64,000 nucleotides of DNA from Flammula alnicola (Eukaryota; Basidiomycota; Agaricomycetes; Agaricales; Strophariaceae), in NCBI GenBank assembly GCA_015499995.1, contig JADNRV010000178.1, forward strand, positions 1-64,000. Reading direction: 5' to 3'. The translations under genes and the position numbers were made by a program. This document shows positions 11,541-24,049 of the stretch, in pieces (position 1 is the stretch's first letter; every line of letters begins with the position of its first letter). The notes beneath the pieces were generated by a model. That model was not told where the DNA came from. It did not search any database and saw only the letters and a program-made list of their open reading frames with translations.

Positions 11541-12402
11541 TTCATGATCTCAATCTGTGCTTAAGGACAGAACATCCCCAGTTTTGAATTCCATTATTTC
11601 CATTTTGCCTTGTCTTTGTAAAAAAACCCCATTTATCCAAATCATTTTTGTCTGATTATTTAAAATATAACTGTGTAAAACCATCTCTGTGAATCATTTT
11701 TTACTTGTGGCTAAGGGCTGCTGGTTGTTAGAATTTTTGCCAGACACAAACTTGACGTGCTTTTGCACCTGCAGGACAATACTTTTCATTCCTCCACTGA
11801 TTCCTCCCAGAATGACCGGATTCCGGAGGAATGGACCTGAATCCACAGGAATGACCAAAATTCTGGTTAGGACTTCAACTTAGTGGACTTAGACAGAACT
11901 CAGAGAAAAATATCACTTAAAGATTTTGCATCTTTTAGGAATTGAACCTGAGAGCCCCGGAAGAAATCCAGCAGCTAATATCCCAGCCCATTTATCCATT
12001 AGACCAGAGAACTGTTTCTAATTTACCAAAAACATCAGACTATATACCCTATGTATCTATAATATATTTATAGATTGCATAAACAATTCTGAGAGATTCA
12101 GGGTCAATGGGGTACCATCAGATTCAGAATTTCAAGGAGATTACAAATATGTATATGTCATCTCACTTGGGCAACTGAAATCACCTTATTTGGTCTGTTT
12201 TGCAGACCATGGGAACTTTTTGCCAAAAAAGTAACATGTCAATGTGACTGAGCAAGGTGTGGATTGCAATATACTGCCTGTGATATGTTTCCAGCATGAA
12301 CATTTGGGGAAGCTCCAATGCCACTCTATTGATTCTCATCATTCACAGTGAAGGGATAAAGGTCACCTCTTCTAGATATTCTATTGGCAGCCCATCAGGA
12401 CA

Positions 12403-13240
12403 TTGCACGGCTTGCAGGATGCAGGTAAACTGGCTTCGGGTTTTTTCAAGCCAAAGAAAGAAAAGCTGCCATTTGTACTATTCTTGCCACATTCGAAGCC
12501 TGATGAAAATCAGCTGACAAAACAGGAAAGAGGTTTCTTTACCATTGCTACTAATGGTGGCCTTATCGCTATCTCCCTTGAAAAAGTCGGCTGCTTATGG
12601 AATGCCCTTGGCTGGCGAAGTTTCCCAGGCAGACCGAAATTTACATCTCCGTCCAAATTCATCCACGTAAGTGGTGGGGAGTTATCTTTTCCTCTCACCA
12701 CCCCAGCTGCATCACACCCTTCAACAAAGATGCCTTCATCGCATTCTGTTCCTCCCCCCGGGAGGACCATGATCAACCAGAACCCCTTTCTAAACTGGTC
12801 CCTACCGAGCCATATGTCAATGACGGCTCAGGCTACCATGGCCGTTTTCATTGGCAGGCTGCCCCCCCCCTTCCTCAGTTTTGTCCAAGCATGATACATT
12901 GAACTCCACTAGTAATACTCATCAGTCCATTAATTCTCTACATGAACAGTCATCCATCAAGTATCTTCTCCGAGACCATTTTGCATGCCAGGAGGATGCA
13001 GACACCAAGAATAAGGTGGAGATCATGGAGAAGCTCCATTTTGTCACCAACTTCTTGTCCACGATGGACCAGGCCCTGAAAACCATCACATTGACTCTCA
13101 GCTGGATGGAGACCATCCTTGAATGTTCTTTATCGCTCCAAGAGCAATCGCTTGCTGGCCAAACTGCCCTCCTAGCATCAATCGAGAAAGCACAAGATGC
13201 TATTCTAAGTTTTTTGTCGAAGTACACTATTTTCTTTTAA
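12403..13240 (+). pseudogene. Broken open frames inside the 10.16-kb element
   Basis: Two overlapping frames (12,403-12,894 and 12,597-12,902) are followed by a 129-codon frame ending at 13,240. The last has a heptad-like Leu/Ile pattern (MEKLHFVTNFLSTMDQALKT, METILECSLSLQEQ) compatible with a coiled coil. This could be the remains of one intron-containing element-encoded protein. No catalytic motif or family is recognised. Confidence 0.3.
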
Positions 13241-16200
13241 TTTTATGCAGTCCAGTGTAATCCTGGGTAATTTTTGAGCAGGGCAGCAGGTTGATTACCA
13301 TTGGCACCAGCATCGGCCAATTGACCTCGAACCAAACTAAATGCTTCATTTGCCTCTCTTTACCTGTATATCTGAAACCCACAGTCCATTGAACTCGACA
13401 GTCAAACTCACGCTCTATTTGTCTCTCTATCTGTATCCCCTTTCTATCCCCATTTTCCAGATAACAACACACCTAATGACAATTTCCATTCTGAATGCAC
13501 AGGCCTTTCCCATCCTTCAATAAGAAATACATCTCCTATTTGTCTTATTGTATCCATGACAATTGTACCTGTAACAAATAAGCATACTCAAACTTCATCA
13601 TGATAGAACCCAGCCCTCATTTACACAAGTTGTTGACCGAGCAGCAACAGTTCGTCAACATCAATGACCTCTGCTGGGTTTTTTTCAATGCTGAAAGAAT
13701 TCAACATTCTTCTTGCCAATTGTTGGTGAATTGTGCCCACCACGTCAAGCTCAACTTCCTCGAGAAATGAGCCCACAATTGCCACCTTTTTTCCACAACA
13801 GAGACATGTACTCAGTGCCACCCAACCCTTTCACTACTCTCCCCGACCCCAACTACATACCCAACCCACACCTCAGTTTGCTCTCTCTGAGTAGACCGTG
13901 CTGGTGGTTTGTTGGCAGCACCACAAATGGCAAAGGGAAAGAACACAAAAAAGAATCTGGATGCAAGCAAGAATGCCAGTTCCTGGTCAGCACCAGGCAA
14001 GCCGGAAGCATGGGCTCCTGCCACTGATGGTTGTCGCACAGGTCATTTAGGAGTGGGAGGACGATTTCATGCAATACAAGAGGTATGTTTTTTATTCATT
14101 GGCCTGATTTATCTGTTTACTTACTTATCCTCGACTCGACTTGCAACATTTATGTAAAACTGATGGATCAATCTAAAGTCATGGATGGATGTCGTCTCTG
14201 ATGTTGCTCAACGCAACCTCCTCATGTGGCACATTTGTCAGTTGGTTGATACCCTAGAGCTCAAGGTAAGCTTCGATGTCTCTTCATTCGCTGGGACTGT
14301 TTTCTTTCTCAACTGTTAGGGCAATCAAACCACATCCCTTTATGACATCCTCCAATTCAAAGACTGGCCCACCTGTGAATTTCTCATTCCGGACAAATCA
14401 CATTGCCCACCGGCTGCTCAGACTGCTGCTGGTTCCATGTTAACATCAAATCCTGGATAAGCACTGCCAAGACTGCATCACAGGTTCTCGAAGACGTCGA
14501 GCATGACTTCGCCTGCGAAGTTGGAGGGGAAGACGCCGGGCGCTCCTCTCTTATTCTGGCGATGGTTGGACCATTGCTTTGGAGCATGCAAGAAAGTTTA
14601 CGCATAATGTATCATAGCTGCATTCTCGTCAACCTCGAAGGGGCTGATGCTTCAACATCCATGCAACTGATCTCGCCATCAATGTCATGCTTAGCTTCAT
14701 TAGGCCTCATAACATTTTCGCCTCAGGCGACATTCCCGATGCATGTATTTGCTGTCCCGTCCACTTTCTGACCCCTCCATCATGGCTATGTCTATCACAT
14801 CATGGCTATGTCTATCTTTCTGTACTGCGATAAATTGAATTTCCCTGTGAGCTCGCCGGATCTTTTTCAAATTATAGCCCTGGAGATAAACTCCTCCAAA
14901 CACCAAGGTTCCCAATGTTGATCTCCAAAGATTGTCCTTGTCCCAGCCATTCACGCTGTTTTAACTGGCACTATCCACACCCACCCATGGCCAAACACCC
15001 CTGCTCATCATTAAAATCGCCTGCGAATGCGACGTCTTCCTCGAACCACGTTGAAGTTGACATGAGCAGTCGCCACCGGTATCCAGGTCACACACCCTGC
15101 TACCAACATTCCCTTCTGTGCAACATTGCTTATGCATGAGTCCCGATATGGCTTGACATGTAGTCTGTATATCTTCCTCAAATCTCGACCCTTCATCGAC
15201 GCTTTCGAGAACACCCATGTATCCCACCTCTTGTGTATGTTTTTCAGCCCTGTAGCAAGCAATGCCTACATTCTATACACTCAATTTTTGTCCCTCTATT
15301 TATTTTCCTATGGCAGCCCCTATGCCTCTACAACCAACTGCCCATCTTTTTCTTCCAACAGCTGGGCGTTTCAAAGATGTTAAATCATCCACACCTGTCT
15401 GTCTATGATTTAACAACCTGAGCTGCACCATAATTCATCGATGGCAACCATGTTATCTCGAACTTGTGTTCCTGCATCCAAACTCATTTTCTGCCCTTCG
15501 GGGGAGGAGAACCTTCATCAGTTCAATTTGAGTGAATTTGGATTGGCGGGTTATGCTTTTACTGCTCAGTGATTGTCTGTTCTGAGGGGTTGGGAGAACC
15601 AACACCTGCCCCTGCTCTGATATGCCCAAACCCTAACCCGTCCAACATACCACCCATCGCCAACCCACTGGCATCGAACATCGCTTCCTTGCATATTGTC
15701 CCCATTGGTGTTCCACAGGAGGAGGTGGCCAATGGTGTACACTTGCAGTCCTTCATGCTCATTTGTAGGGTTCATAGGCATGTTACTGAATCCCCAGTGT
15801 CAGAAGGAAACGATGTAAATCCAGGGTTAAACAATGTTGCCGGTTATTGCTGCCAGACGACAACAACAATGCTTGTTGCTGCGGCTGATCCACCATATTC
15901 TGTTGTGTCAGCATAACATTGTCTCTTTATATCTGACGAAGTCCCGTCATTTGTTTCCTCAGAAAATTCTGTCGCCTATTGTGATATGTAACCCAATGCC
16001 TCCGGGAAAAGGTATGTCAAGCGATGTGGCAAGTTTGTGCCTTATTTTATTCATGCTATTGCTGCAGGAAAAGCGGATTTATTGCTCTGCATTATGTTAC
16101 ACAGTCACTTACTTATCTCTTCCAGTATATCATCCCACAAGCGAAGAAGGTTTGAGAATGGCTGAGAATCACGAAGGATGGGAAACCTTTCCATTAGATG

Positions 16201-16757
16201 GCCAGACACTCAGCGTACATACAGTATATCCATATTAATGCCTTGAACATGGCATGTGCCCATCCCCAAGCACCTTTGGCTTATTTCTCAACTGGCTACT
16301 GAGCATTTTGGCTCATCATTGAACCTTTGTATGTTCTATCTCAATCATCAGATATCCAAGTGAGGAGTAACAATCCAACCTGATTCATAGAATCCTAGCG
16401 CGGAGGACCGAGGGTGGTCCAAAGTGATTGCTTGAATAACTTTGGTTCTTAACACTCAGCATGAAACACTGAGGAACTCCAGAATGTCTGCTGCTCCTTT
16501 GCCTCAGGGTACATGAGTAAGGTAATTTCTTCATGAATTTGTCGTCAAAACTGAATGAGACTATGACAACTTCACAAATGTCTTCTCTTTGTGGGTTGCG
16601 GTGATTCACAAAGGGAGGACTTGGTCATAAATGCATAACTGTACAGCAGGTATTGAGATAACATGTTGACAAGGTATCGAAGCAAAGGGTAACTAGAAAA
16701 ACAGGAATTTAACAAATGCATTCAGACCATCTTTACCCTATGTTTATTAGATATCAA
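13241..16757. other. Interior of large element without recognisable genes
   Basis: Scattered frames of 60-135 codons on both strands, for example 13,713-14,157, 14,403-14,771 and 15,569-16,238, are rich in Ser, Cys and Pro and broken by stops. Some are probably decayed exons, but I can assign none. CpG depletion is strong throughout. Confidence 0.35.
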
Positions 16758-16774
16758 ATCAGTGGTCGACTGAA

Positions 16775-16890
16775 GACTCAATAGAAATAGGGTCAGACCC
16801 AATGACGAAGGGGTAAAACCCAACGGCGAGGGTAGAACCCAACCACGAATGAGCGGGTAGGACCCAACAGCAAAGGGTGGTATGGCGACG
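16775..16890 (-). repeat. Short degenerate tandem repeat of GTTGGGTYYTACCC
   Basis: On the minus strand the words GTTGGGTCCTACCC, GTTGGGTTCTACCC, GTTGGGTTTTACCC and ATTGGGTCTGACCC recur every 19-25 bases. A GC-rich segment follows, then a run of T on the plus strand near 16,923-16,932 (A on the minus strand). The patch is CpG-rich compared with its surroundings, so it may be a small later insertion. Confidence 0.5.
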
Positions 16891-17596
16891 CAAGCAGAGC
16901 GGGCCTGCGGCTCTGCTCACCTCTTTTTTTTTTAAATTATATTTTATGTACCTATGCACAACCCTTGGAATATATCTTGCTTAAAATCTTCATGTAAAGC
17001 TGTGAAACATTTATCTAAGATAAACAACCACCATCCACCGCCTCTCTGGAGCCACATAAAGGGGTTTAGTATATATAAGTGTATTGTGTCTACTATAATA
17101 GATAAATATTTCTATGGCAAACTGAGCCCAGCGAGCCAAGCACCAAAACTGAGCCCCAAGCCAAGCTGAGAACACTTAATTGGGAACTGAGCGTGAGCAG
17201 GGTGCCTAATTGATGATGTGATCTATTAATAGATTGTGTCATCCAACCCACCCCGATGCAATCCATCCCGTCCCACAATGAGGTGCGCAAATGAGTGTAA
17301 TAATTTTAATTAAATGCTATCTACCCAAATATATTTTTCCCTGCTCCAAACCACCCCTAGCCTGTCCAACAGCGAGTGTGTACCCTGTAATCACTGTTTC
17401 CTGCATTGTTTATGGTTGTTTACTGGCGCCCCCAACCCAACCAACATTCCCGCCCCTCGGGCAGCCCAAATGTGGCAGGGCAGGTACATACCATTTTGAG
17501 AACAAGCTGTGCAGTAGGATATCTAATGTGATATATCTGAAAGTGTATCTAATTAGATTGTTTTGTGTATCACACTTTTAATCTAATTACATACCT

Positions 17597-17760
17597 ATGA
17601 TATACTGTACTATTTCATTCAATTTGGCAGTAACACGTCATGCTGATTTTTTTGACCCTGGATTTAATTTATTCTCAATTTTTCTGATTTTTTGGAATTT
17701 CTCAAAAATGTAAAAAAAGTCATGTAGCTGCTGAATTGAATGAAATAGTACAGTATCATA
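17597..17760. mobile_element. 164-bp foldback/MITE
   Basis: The left arm ATGATATACTGTACTATTTC (from 17,597) and the right arm GAAATAGTACAGTATCAT (ending 17,759) are inverted repeats. Homology extends inward for about 45 bases, through CATTCAATT and GGCAGTAACACGTCATG against CAGCAGCTACATGAC. The centre is T-rich. A short AT or TA duplication could flank it but is too short to judge. Confidence 0.55.
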
Positions 17761-18492
17761 TTGCCAGATAGGCATGTTCAGAACCACTGAATTCCAGAAA
17801 AAGAAACCTTGACCCTCAGGTTATAATTAGGGAGTGTATGCTAATCGCACTCGAGCTACGCCATGCATATGTATATAATTTTGGAGAAAGAAAAAACCAT
17901 ACTTTCTCATTTTCTGTGCCCAGCTGCCTTTGCAGATGAATGAGGCTGAGATTGCACTGTACATTGTTACCAAATCATTACCCACACCATATCTACACAA
18001 CATTGTCCGTGCGGGTTGCACATATCGCCAAGTTGTGAAGACAAGAGATAAGATAAGTTGGCGTGTGAGTCACCAAAGAATGCAATGTTGGGAGTGGACA
18101 AATGATTATTTGTTAGCAAGTGAATGGATGAGACAAGATAACCCGGCACAGGTTTTCTTGTTTGTGCCTGGGTTTTCGCGGGCTTTGCGAAAATTCGGAA
18201 ATTTTGGCACTTTGGACTGGGCCTGTTGACGGCGCGTGTTCCAAAGACCTTCCGCTCTGAACCGGGCCGGATGGATGACCAACCGTGCACGTGATCCTGA
18301 GACGATCAGCATTTCGATCCGAATTTCGGAATTGAAAGCTGAGAAGCCCGAGAAAACCTGAGCGTCTGGACAAGTCGGTTTGTGGCATATGGATGCCGAA
18401 ATCCAAACCCGCTATACCAAACACTGAAGGGCGAAGGTGGGTGGGTCGAAAAAAGATGCTGGAGAGTTCAGAGACCTCAGAAAAAGGTTTTT

Positions 18493-18588
18493 CGGCAGAA
18501 CCAAATCTTGAGAGAGATGAAGAGACGTTTATCGTCGAAGGATTCTTTCATCGATGTGATTACATAATGCGATGATTTGGTTCTGCCG
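18493..18588. other. Long-loop hairpin in CpG-rich patch
   Basis: The perfect 15-base inverted repeat CGGCAGAACCAAATC (18,493-18,507) and GATTTGGTTCTGCCG (18,574-18,588) encloses 66 bases. It sits in a CpG-rich patch from about 18,050 to 18,630 that contrasts with its surroundings. A second small hairpin, GATGAGCC-TTTCA-GGCTCATC, follows at about 18,611-18,631. It may mark the end of a nested insertion. Confidence 0.4.
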
Positions 18589-19259
18589 CCTGACCTTATC
18601 TTATCCTAAGATGAGCCTTTCAGGCTCATCGCGGACCTTTTAGAACAAAATTCATGATGGGCAAAAAATGAAATTGTGTACAAAAATCAGCAGAAATGTT
18701 TTACACACTAATATCAAGTTTCGAGTGGATATTTCCAGGAAATGATCATGTACGGGGCTGTATTCTGCATTTTCTCACACTCAACAAATCATTTGGCAGG
18801 TGGAGTCCTGTTTGCAGTTCCCAACAACCCTCCCTCTTACTTATGTAAGAGAGTCAGGGAACAACTTTCTGATGTGGTTTGGGGGGGGCATGGTAAAAAC
18901 AGGACTAGCGCCAAACACGTGAATTAAAATTTGGAAAAATAAAGGCATGAGTCAGAATATATGGCACGAACTAATTCTCAAATCGAGATTCCTGTTCTAC
19001 AGATGCCTTGGATGTTTTCTTCTAAATCCACATCAAACAATATTGTGATGGCGAGACCTTTCTCTTCTCCATTTACACCATCAGGTATCCTCTCCATCTT
19101 TATTTCGCACCATGCTATATACAATCCCACATGGAAATTTCTATTATCTCAAAACCCTTGAACTCCCCATGCCTATGTCACCTGATCAAGAGCTTGCTTG
19201 CACCATAAAAACAGCAATTAAGGACTCGGTCCTGCTACTTTAGTCAACCCAAAATCTGA

Positions 19260-20870
19260 ATCCGAGTCCGATGAGGGCGCATACTCGTTGCCAGAACTCT
19301 CAGTGGAATATTCGTCTAAATCGCTGTCCTGTTGTTGAGAAAGAATTCAAGTACATCCAAGATGTCTATCAATATGATGGCTCACCTGAGTCACCTCATT
19401 CAAGTTGCCATCCTCGTCTTCATTGTGCCCTTCATCCTTATTCTGATCACCATCATCTTTGTCTTTGGATGAGTCATCATTGTCTTCATCATCTCCTGAG
19501 ACTTTGGACTTGTTAATTCGAATGTTTTCATGCTCTAGGAATCGATGAATCAAGGACATATTCTGCTTGGACTCTGGAGTTCCGAACAGGATGGGATATG
19601 ACCACTTGAGCCTAAACAGGTTCAGGTCATTGCATTCTTCTGGCGTTAACAACTGCTGCATTTCCATAACCTCACGAGATCATCTGGTGTGTATCGCCTG
19701 AATGTCGCCTTCTTCAGCTTTGGAGGTGGCTTCATTTTCTCCATTTCTTTGCCTTTATCTTTTGATTTCCTCTTGAACTGTTGAGCCTTGGGCTTTGGAC
19801 TCATATTCGGATTGTACGGAATTTTCTCATGGGTGACATCAACTGTACCACTCTCTGCTCCATGCTCATAAGAGGAACCAATTCATTCCTTCATGCACAA
19901 GGAAAGCTGTGGTGGCCTGGTCATCAGCTTCGAGAAGGGCATCCTGGATGTGACCACCCAAGCTGGCTGCGAACCCTTCTGGGCTTGTAGCAGAACATGT
20001 CAGCTGGCGCTTCACCTCAGCCACCAAACTGATCGCGAATTTCTCAATCTTGACCTTCTGCCAGTGCTCGAAGGAGTCAAGATGCGTGCCTCAGGGGATT
20101 GGCAGTTTTGTGGCATGTAGGATGGCACGGACGAGAATAATGGCAAAATCTGGAATTGGCCCTCAGGCCTTTGGCTGTGGAAGGGAAGCGATAGAGTTGG
20201 TGAGGGAGATGGAGGTGGGTGGGACACTGTGAATGCATCCAACTTGAATTGTGGGATGACGAGGGCAGTTGGTGCGAGATCGTTGATGAGGTCCTAGAGA
20301 GCCATTAGACATCGGTGAAGCGCCGCCTCTAATGAACACTGGTGACCCTTGATCTGGGAAGTGTGTGCACCTAACAGTTCTCACCTTCCCTTTTCCTCCA
20401 GAGACACAAGACGAGTGGGCGGACTGACACAAATTCACGCTCGACATGGACCAGCACAACCGCCAATTCCAGATCATTCAGGAAGTCCAAAGCCGACTAC
20501 CCAGGACATGTTGACTTGGCCTTGTGCCCTACAATAGCAAGTGCAATATAGGGTGCACCGCTATCATCGTCACCTCAAATGCAACACTGGTGGAGTTGGA
20601 GCAGGGTGCAGATCTGGAGTTTATACGGGAAGTGCAGAAGCTTTTGGAAACCAGGAAGCCCCCATATTGGGTCAGGCTGGTCCCTCAATAGTGCGCCGTC
20701 TTGCTTTCTCTCTCATCGTCCCGAGAATTCTATTGAAATCTCTGACATTGTAAAGCCACTCTGCCCCCTTCCTGATCCCTTCACTTTACCACCTCATGTC
20801 GTGAAACTCTGTGCTAATCCCTCTGCCTTTTTCGATCTGTCAAAGATTGCTCGGGGCTTTGATGCATGAG
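19260..20870. pseudogene. Decayed coding remnants inside the 10.16-kb element
   Basis: On the minus strand, 19,347-19,667 encodes an acidic Asp/Glu/Lys-rich frame (KVSGDDEDNDDSSKDKDDGD). On the plus strand from about 20,440 to 20,690, an almost open frame reads DMDQHNRQFQIIQEVQSRLP, then one TGA, then SNATLVELEQGADLEFIREV with RKPPYWVRLVPQ. Another plus frame ends IARGFDA at 20,867. They look like pieces of real but degraded proteins. No family is recognised. Confidence 0.35.
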
Positions 20871-22042
20871 CTCTTGGAGATTGTGAGGGCAAACCGGCAC
20901 TGGGGAGAGATAGAAACATGGACATATCCCTTACTGAGTTTGCGCACACATAGGAACCTGACAATTATCCTTGTTATTTTGTGATACATATAATATGAGG
21001 CGGGATCAGCTACACACTTTTTTTTTCCATTCCTAATTTCTATCCAATGTGTTTACACACTGTTATCCAGCTCTACATGAGTAAGATTACGCAGCAGAGC
21101 TGATGTTTATTGGGTTGAACGTTACCGGGAAGGCCTGACTTGACGAATAAGTAGCATGGCTTAACTGCTTGGAGAACCGAATATGGTGGGCAAAGCAGTA
21201 TCGAAGAGAACAAACTCAAGGTGGGTTGTTGCGGAATGTCTGGCGCTATCAAAAAGAATTTACACCCCTTTCCTTCTCCGTACAACTGCACAATATTCAT
21301 CACTGAGACCTCCATTTTGTTATAAATATTATTAGGGATGACATTCTCTTTATGTGAACTATCTACATACATTAGAGTCACTACCCGACCTTCCATGAAC
21401 ATTCCATTTCATCTGGATTGTGATATGTACTTGAATTAAAATTGATGAGGTTTACTGTATTTGGATGTCTCTAATAGAGGTTTCATTTGAATGGGAGGGT
21501 GCCGGCTGTAGAGCACACTTCCAGAATCACAAATATATCAAAATCATGTGACTAGCTGCTTTCATCATTGAGAAAAACACAAAAAACTCAACGAAAGCCG
21601 GCGGTTTTGAAAATTGCATGTGCCAAATACGGAATATCTTGATTAGAAATAGGTCCCACAGTCTCATTTCGATGTCATTTTATGTAATAGTGTGATATTT
21701 TCATGTTGGTGCTAAAAATAACCATATTTCCTTTTTTGGAAATAACCAGATTCCGGTGGCCATTCTGTTCCGGCCATTCCTGTTGGGTATTCCGGCTGCA
21801 GCTTATTCTGGTCTGCATTCCTCCGGAATGAAATTTCGCATTTTGGCTGGCCTCTCAGCCAAAATGACCCAAAAATTATTCCTCCGGAATGACCGGATTC
21901 TGGTAGGAATCAGTGGAGGACAAAAAAGACCTCCTGCAGGAAAACAATCCAGGCACAGCAGTGTTAGTGATGACTCCATGTGTTGAGGTGTGAGTTCTAT
22001 CAAATACCTTACCTGGGAAAGAACTAGAGTACTGATTGTTGC

Positions 22043-22618
22043 TAGTGTTTAAAGGTCTGGTTAATTAACCGGAAAATAACCGAGACCTAACCAGACCTTA
22101 ACCGCAAATAACCGGACCGCAGTTAGTGGTTAATGGTTTTTGAGAAGTATCTAACCGGTTATTTTGCGGTTATAGGACCGTTTAGTGACCGGTTATAACC
22201 GGTTATTTTTAGCTCTCATTTTTCCCGTTAAAACAAGCCCTGGACCATAATTTTAGGTCAAGAACTGACTTAGTTATGGTTAAAACTGTAAAATATCAGT
22301 CAAAAGAGTAGATAGCATGTAATAAAATCATAACTCAGTCAGTTCTTTACCGAATTTAACGTTCCCAGGGTCGATTTGAAGCTTACATAAAGGACAATAA
22401 ATTATATTAAGTCACAAACATGCAGTTATTACCAGTTATAACCAGTTTTTAATATTTTCGGTCTTAACCAGTTACTAACTGCAACTAACTGGTTATAAGT
22501 GGTTATTTGCGGTTAGGTCCAGTTATTTTGGGTCTGGGAACAAAGGCTAACCAGTCTCGGTCCCGGTTAGAGCCTCCGGGTACCCAAAAACCGGACCTAA
22601 CCAGACCTTCGAACACTA
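22043..22618. mobile_element. hAT-type MITE with 8-bp target duplication
   Basis: The termini are TAGTGTTTAAAGGTCTGGTT (left) and, inverted, TAGTGTTCGAAGGTCTGGTT (right). The flanking 8-bp direct repeat is ATTGTTGC at 22,035-22,042 and 22,619-22,626. The TAGTG start and 8-bp duplication are characteristic of hAT elements. The 576-bp body has no ORF. It is filled with repeated AACCGGTTA and GGTTATTTGCGGTTA words that are themselves partly palindromic. A decayed fragment of the same family lies at 3,995-4,080. Confidence 0.85.
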
Positions 22619-22626
22619 ATTGTTGC

Positions 22627-23204
22627 AGGGTTTTCCAAGGCTACCTGGACCCCTACTGTTGAGATAAATTCCCAATCTGGTCTCCATATGTTATTGTTAT
22701 ATATGGACGCCTCTGGCCTTCAGTCATTTTTCATTCTCTATCGTGCACTTGTGGAAGGGACCAGGGATGGAAGTCGAGGGTGGTTTATTTGGTGTGTGAA
22801 GATTTCTTTGATTTTCAGGGATCACTGACTGATATGTTGTGATGCAGGATGACTGAGGCATCTTACGAGCAGCTGGACGGCTTCCTGTGATCGTGCAGTC
22901 AGGAAAAGGTGGCATCAGATACAGTGGAACACATTTGTTTGTTAGTGGGTATGTCTTGTTTAGGATTTATCCCAGACCCAGCTTGTTAAATGCCTACATG
23001 ACACTGCAGGATCCTCAGGGTAATTGGTTCTCTTATATTTTACAAGGGGTTAGGAATGAGGGTGGATAGAAAATGCATCGCAGGAAGATGGATGCAATTC
23101 TTATTACCATGTTTTTTTATTACTGCATTTTTTTTAATTATTAATTAGTGTTATGTGATCTCAATCACGCAATTGTATCCAATTTTGGCATTCATATTTG
23201 GTGT
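22627..23204. other. Non-coding spacer
   Basis: CpG-poor sequence without supported genes. The short frames on either strand near 22,724-23,069 have no motifs. Confidence 0.35.
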
Positions 23205-23455
23205 GACATCGTGATAAATAGTCATGCAATGGTGCCCACTATTGCTATGGAATAGAATATATAGAGGCCTTCATGGGTGATATGTGGTGGGCATCTATAA
23301 GTCCTATGATTGACCTATAGAGGCCCGAGGGCCACAATAGAGGCCTCCTTATTCCAGAAATAGTAAAATAGTTGGCTACTATTTCTCCAATTGGTGGCTC
23401 ATAGATACCTAAATAGAGGGCCTCTATCTTTGACCACAAACACAGTGATTAAGAA
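23205..23455. mobile_element. About 250-bp GGCCTCTAT-rich repeat, copy 1
   Basis: It shares ordered blocks with 51,405-51,660: GTGATAAATAGT, CCCACTA-TGCTA-GGAATAGA, CTATAAGTCCTAT-ATTGACC, ATAGAGGCC and CCTCTATCTTTG-CCACAAAC, then GCAGTGATT or ACAGTGATT. It has no ORF and no obvious terminal inverted repeat. It looks like a short non-autonomous repeat family present on both sides of the gene block. Confidence 0.55.
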
Positions 23456-24049
23456 GCAGCACCCAAAGGCCCATTCTAAAAATAAAAGCAACAGCCATTC
23501 TGCAACCAAAAAAGGCAATATTTCCTAATAAAGGTGGGTACTGGGTAGAGCCAATTGAACAATGTTAAATAGCACTGGATGTATGCTGATCATATACCCA
23601 GTTCACTTTACACACTTAATTGGCCTCAACATTTGCAACTCCCTCCATCTCTGGGTTGCTGCTACCTCTGTCATTGAGTGTAACTTATCACATAATTCCA
23701 GTATACAAGCTCAACAGAATTGCACATATGCAAAGGTATATAAGCATAAAAGCAGGCTACCAAAAGGCCAACCAACAAGACACCTGCAGCTTGAAAAAAA
23801 AACATTGATAGAAGAATGCTAGAGTCCTATGTCCAGAAAGTCATGAGGGAAACTAGAAAAACGGCAAGTGTGGTAGAATAGAACATAGAGGAAAGGGCAA
23901 GGTGGGGCAGGTATAAATTCAAGGACATGCAGCAAGCAATACATAAGTCAAACCAAAAAAAAAGGCCAAGGCAAAACCAATAAACAACCTGTCACTGCTC
24001 AACACACAAAAAATGCACTGCTCCAAGCAAAATAAAACTACCAATTCAT
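23456..24049. other. Right edge of the CpG-depleted island
   Basis: Nearly CG-free sequence with A-runs and no supported gene. CG dinucleotides become frequent from about 24,060 onward, so the compositional border lies here. Confidence 0.5.

Larger units (their letters stand above)
11777..21932 (+). mobile_element. 10.16-kb DNA transposon with TIRs and 9-bp target duplication
   Basis: The left end is AATACTTTTCATT-CCTCCACTGATTCC (from 11,778). The right end is GGAATCAGTGGAGGAC-AAAAAAGACCT, ending at 21,932. The 9-bp direct repeat CCTGCAGGA lies at 11,768-11,776 and 21,933-21,941, so the two ends, 10 kb apart, mark one insertion. The subterminal 400-450 bases match the two halves of the 960-bp element in opposite orientation. 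Both arms carry repeated GGAAT/ATTCC words. The interior holds several broken open frames, a tandem repeat, a foldback and a CpG-rich patch, but no transposase I can identify. It is probably a large non-autonomous or decayed element. The 9-10-bp duplications suggest Mutator-like; other superfamilies remain possible. Confidence 0.85.

Noticed and set aside
11777..21932. Starship-type or other giant cargo element
   Set aside because: No tyrosine recombinase captain or DUF3435-like frame was seen, and the ends are classical terminal inverted repeats with a 9-bp duplication.
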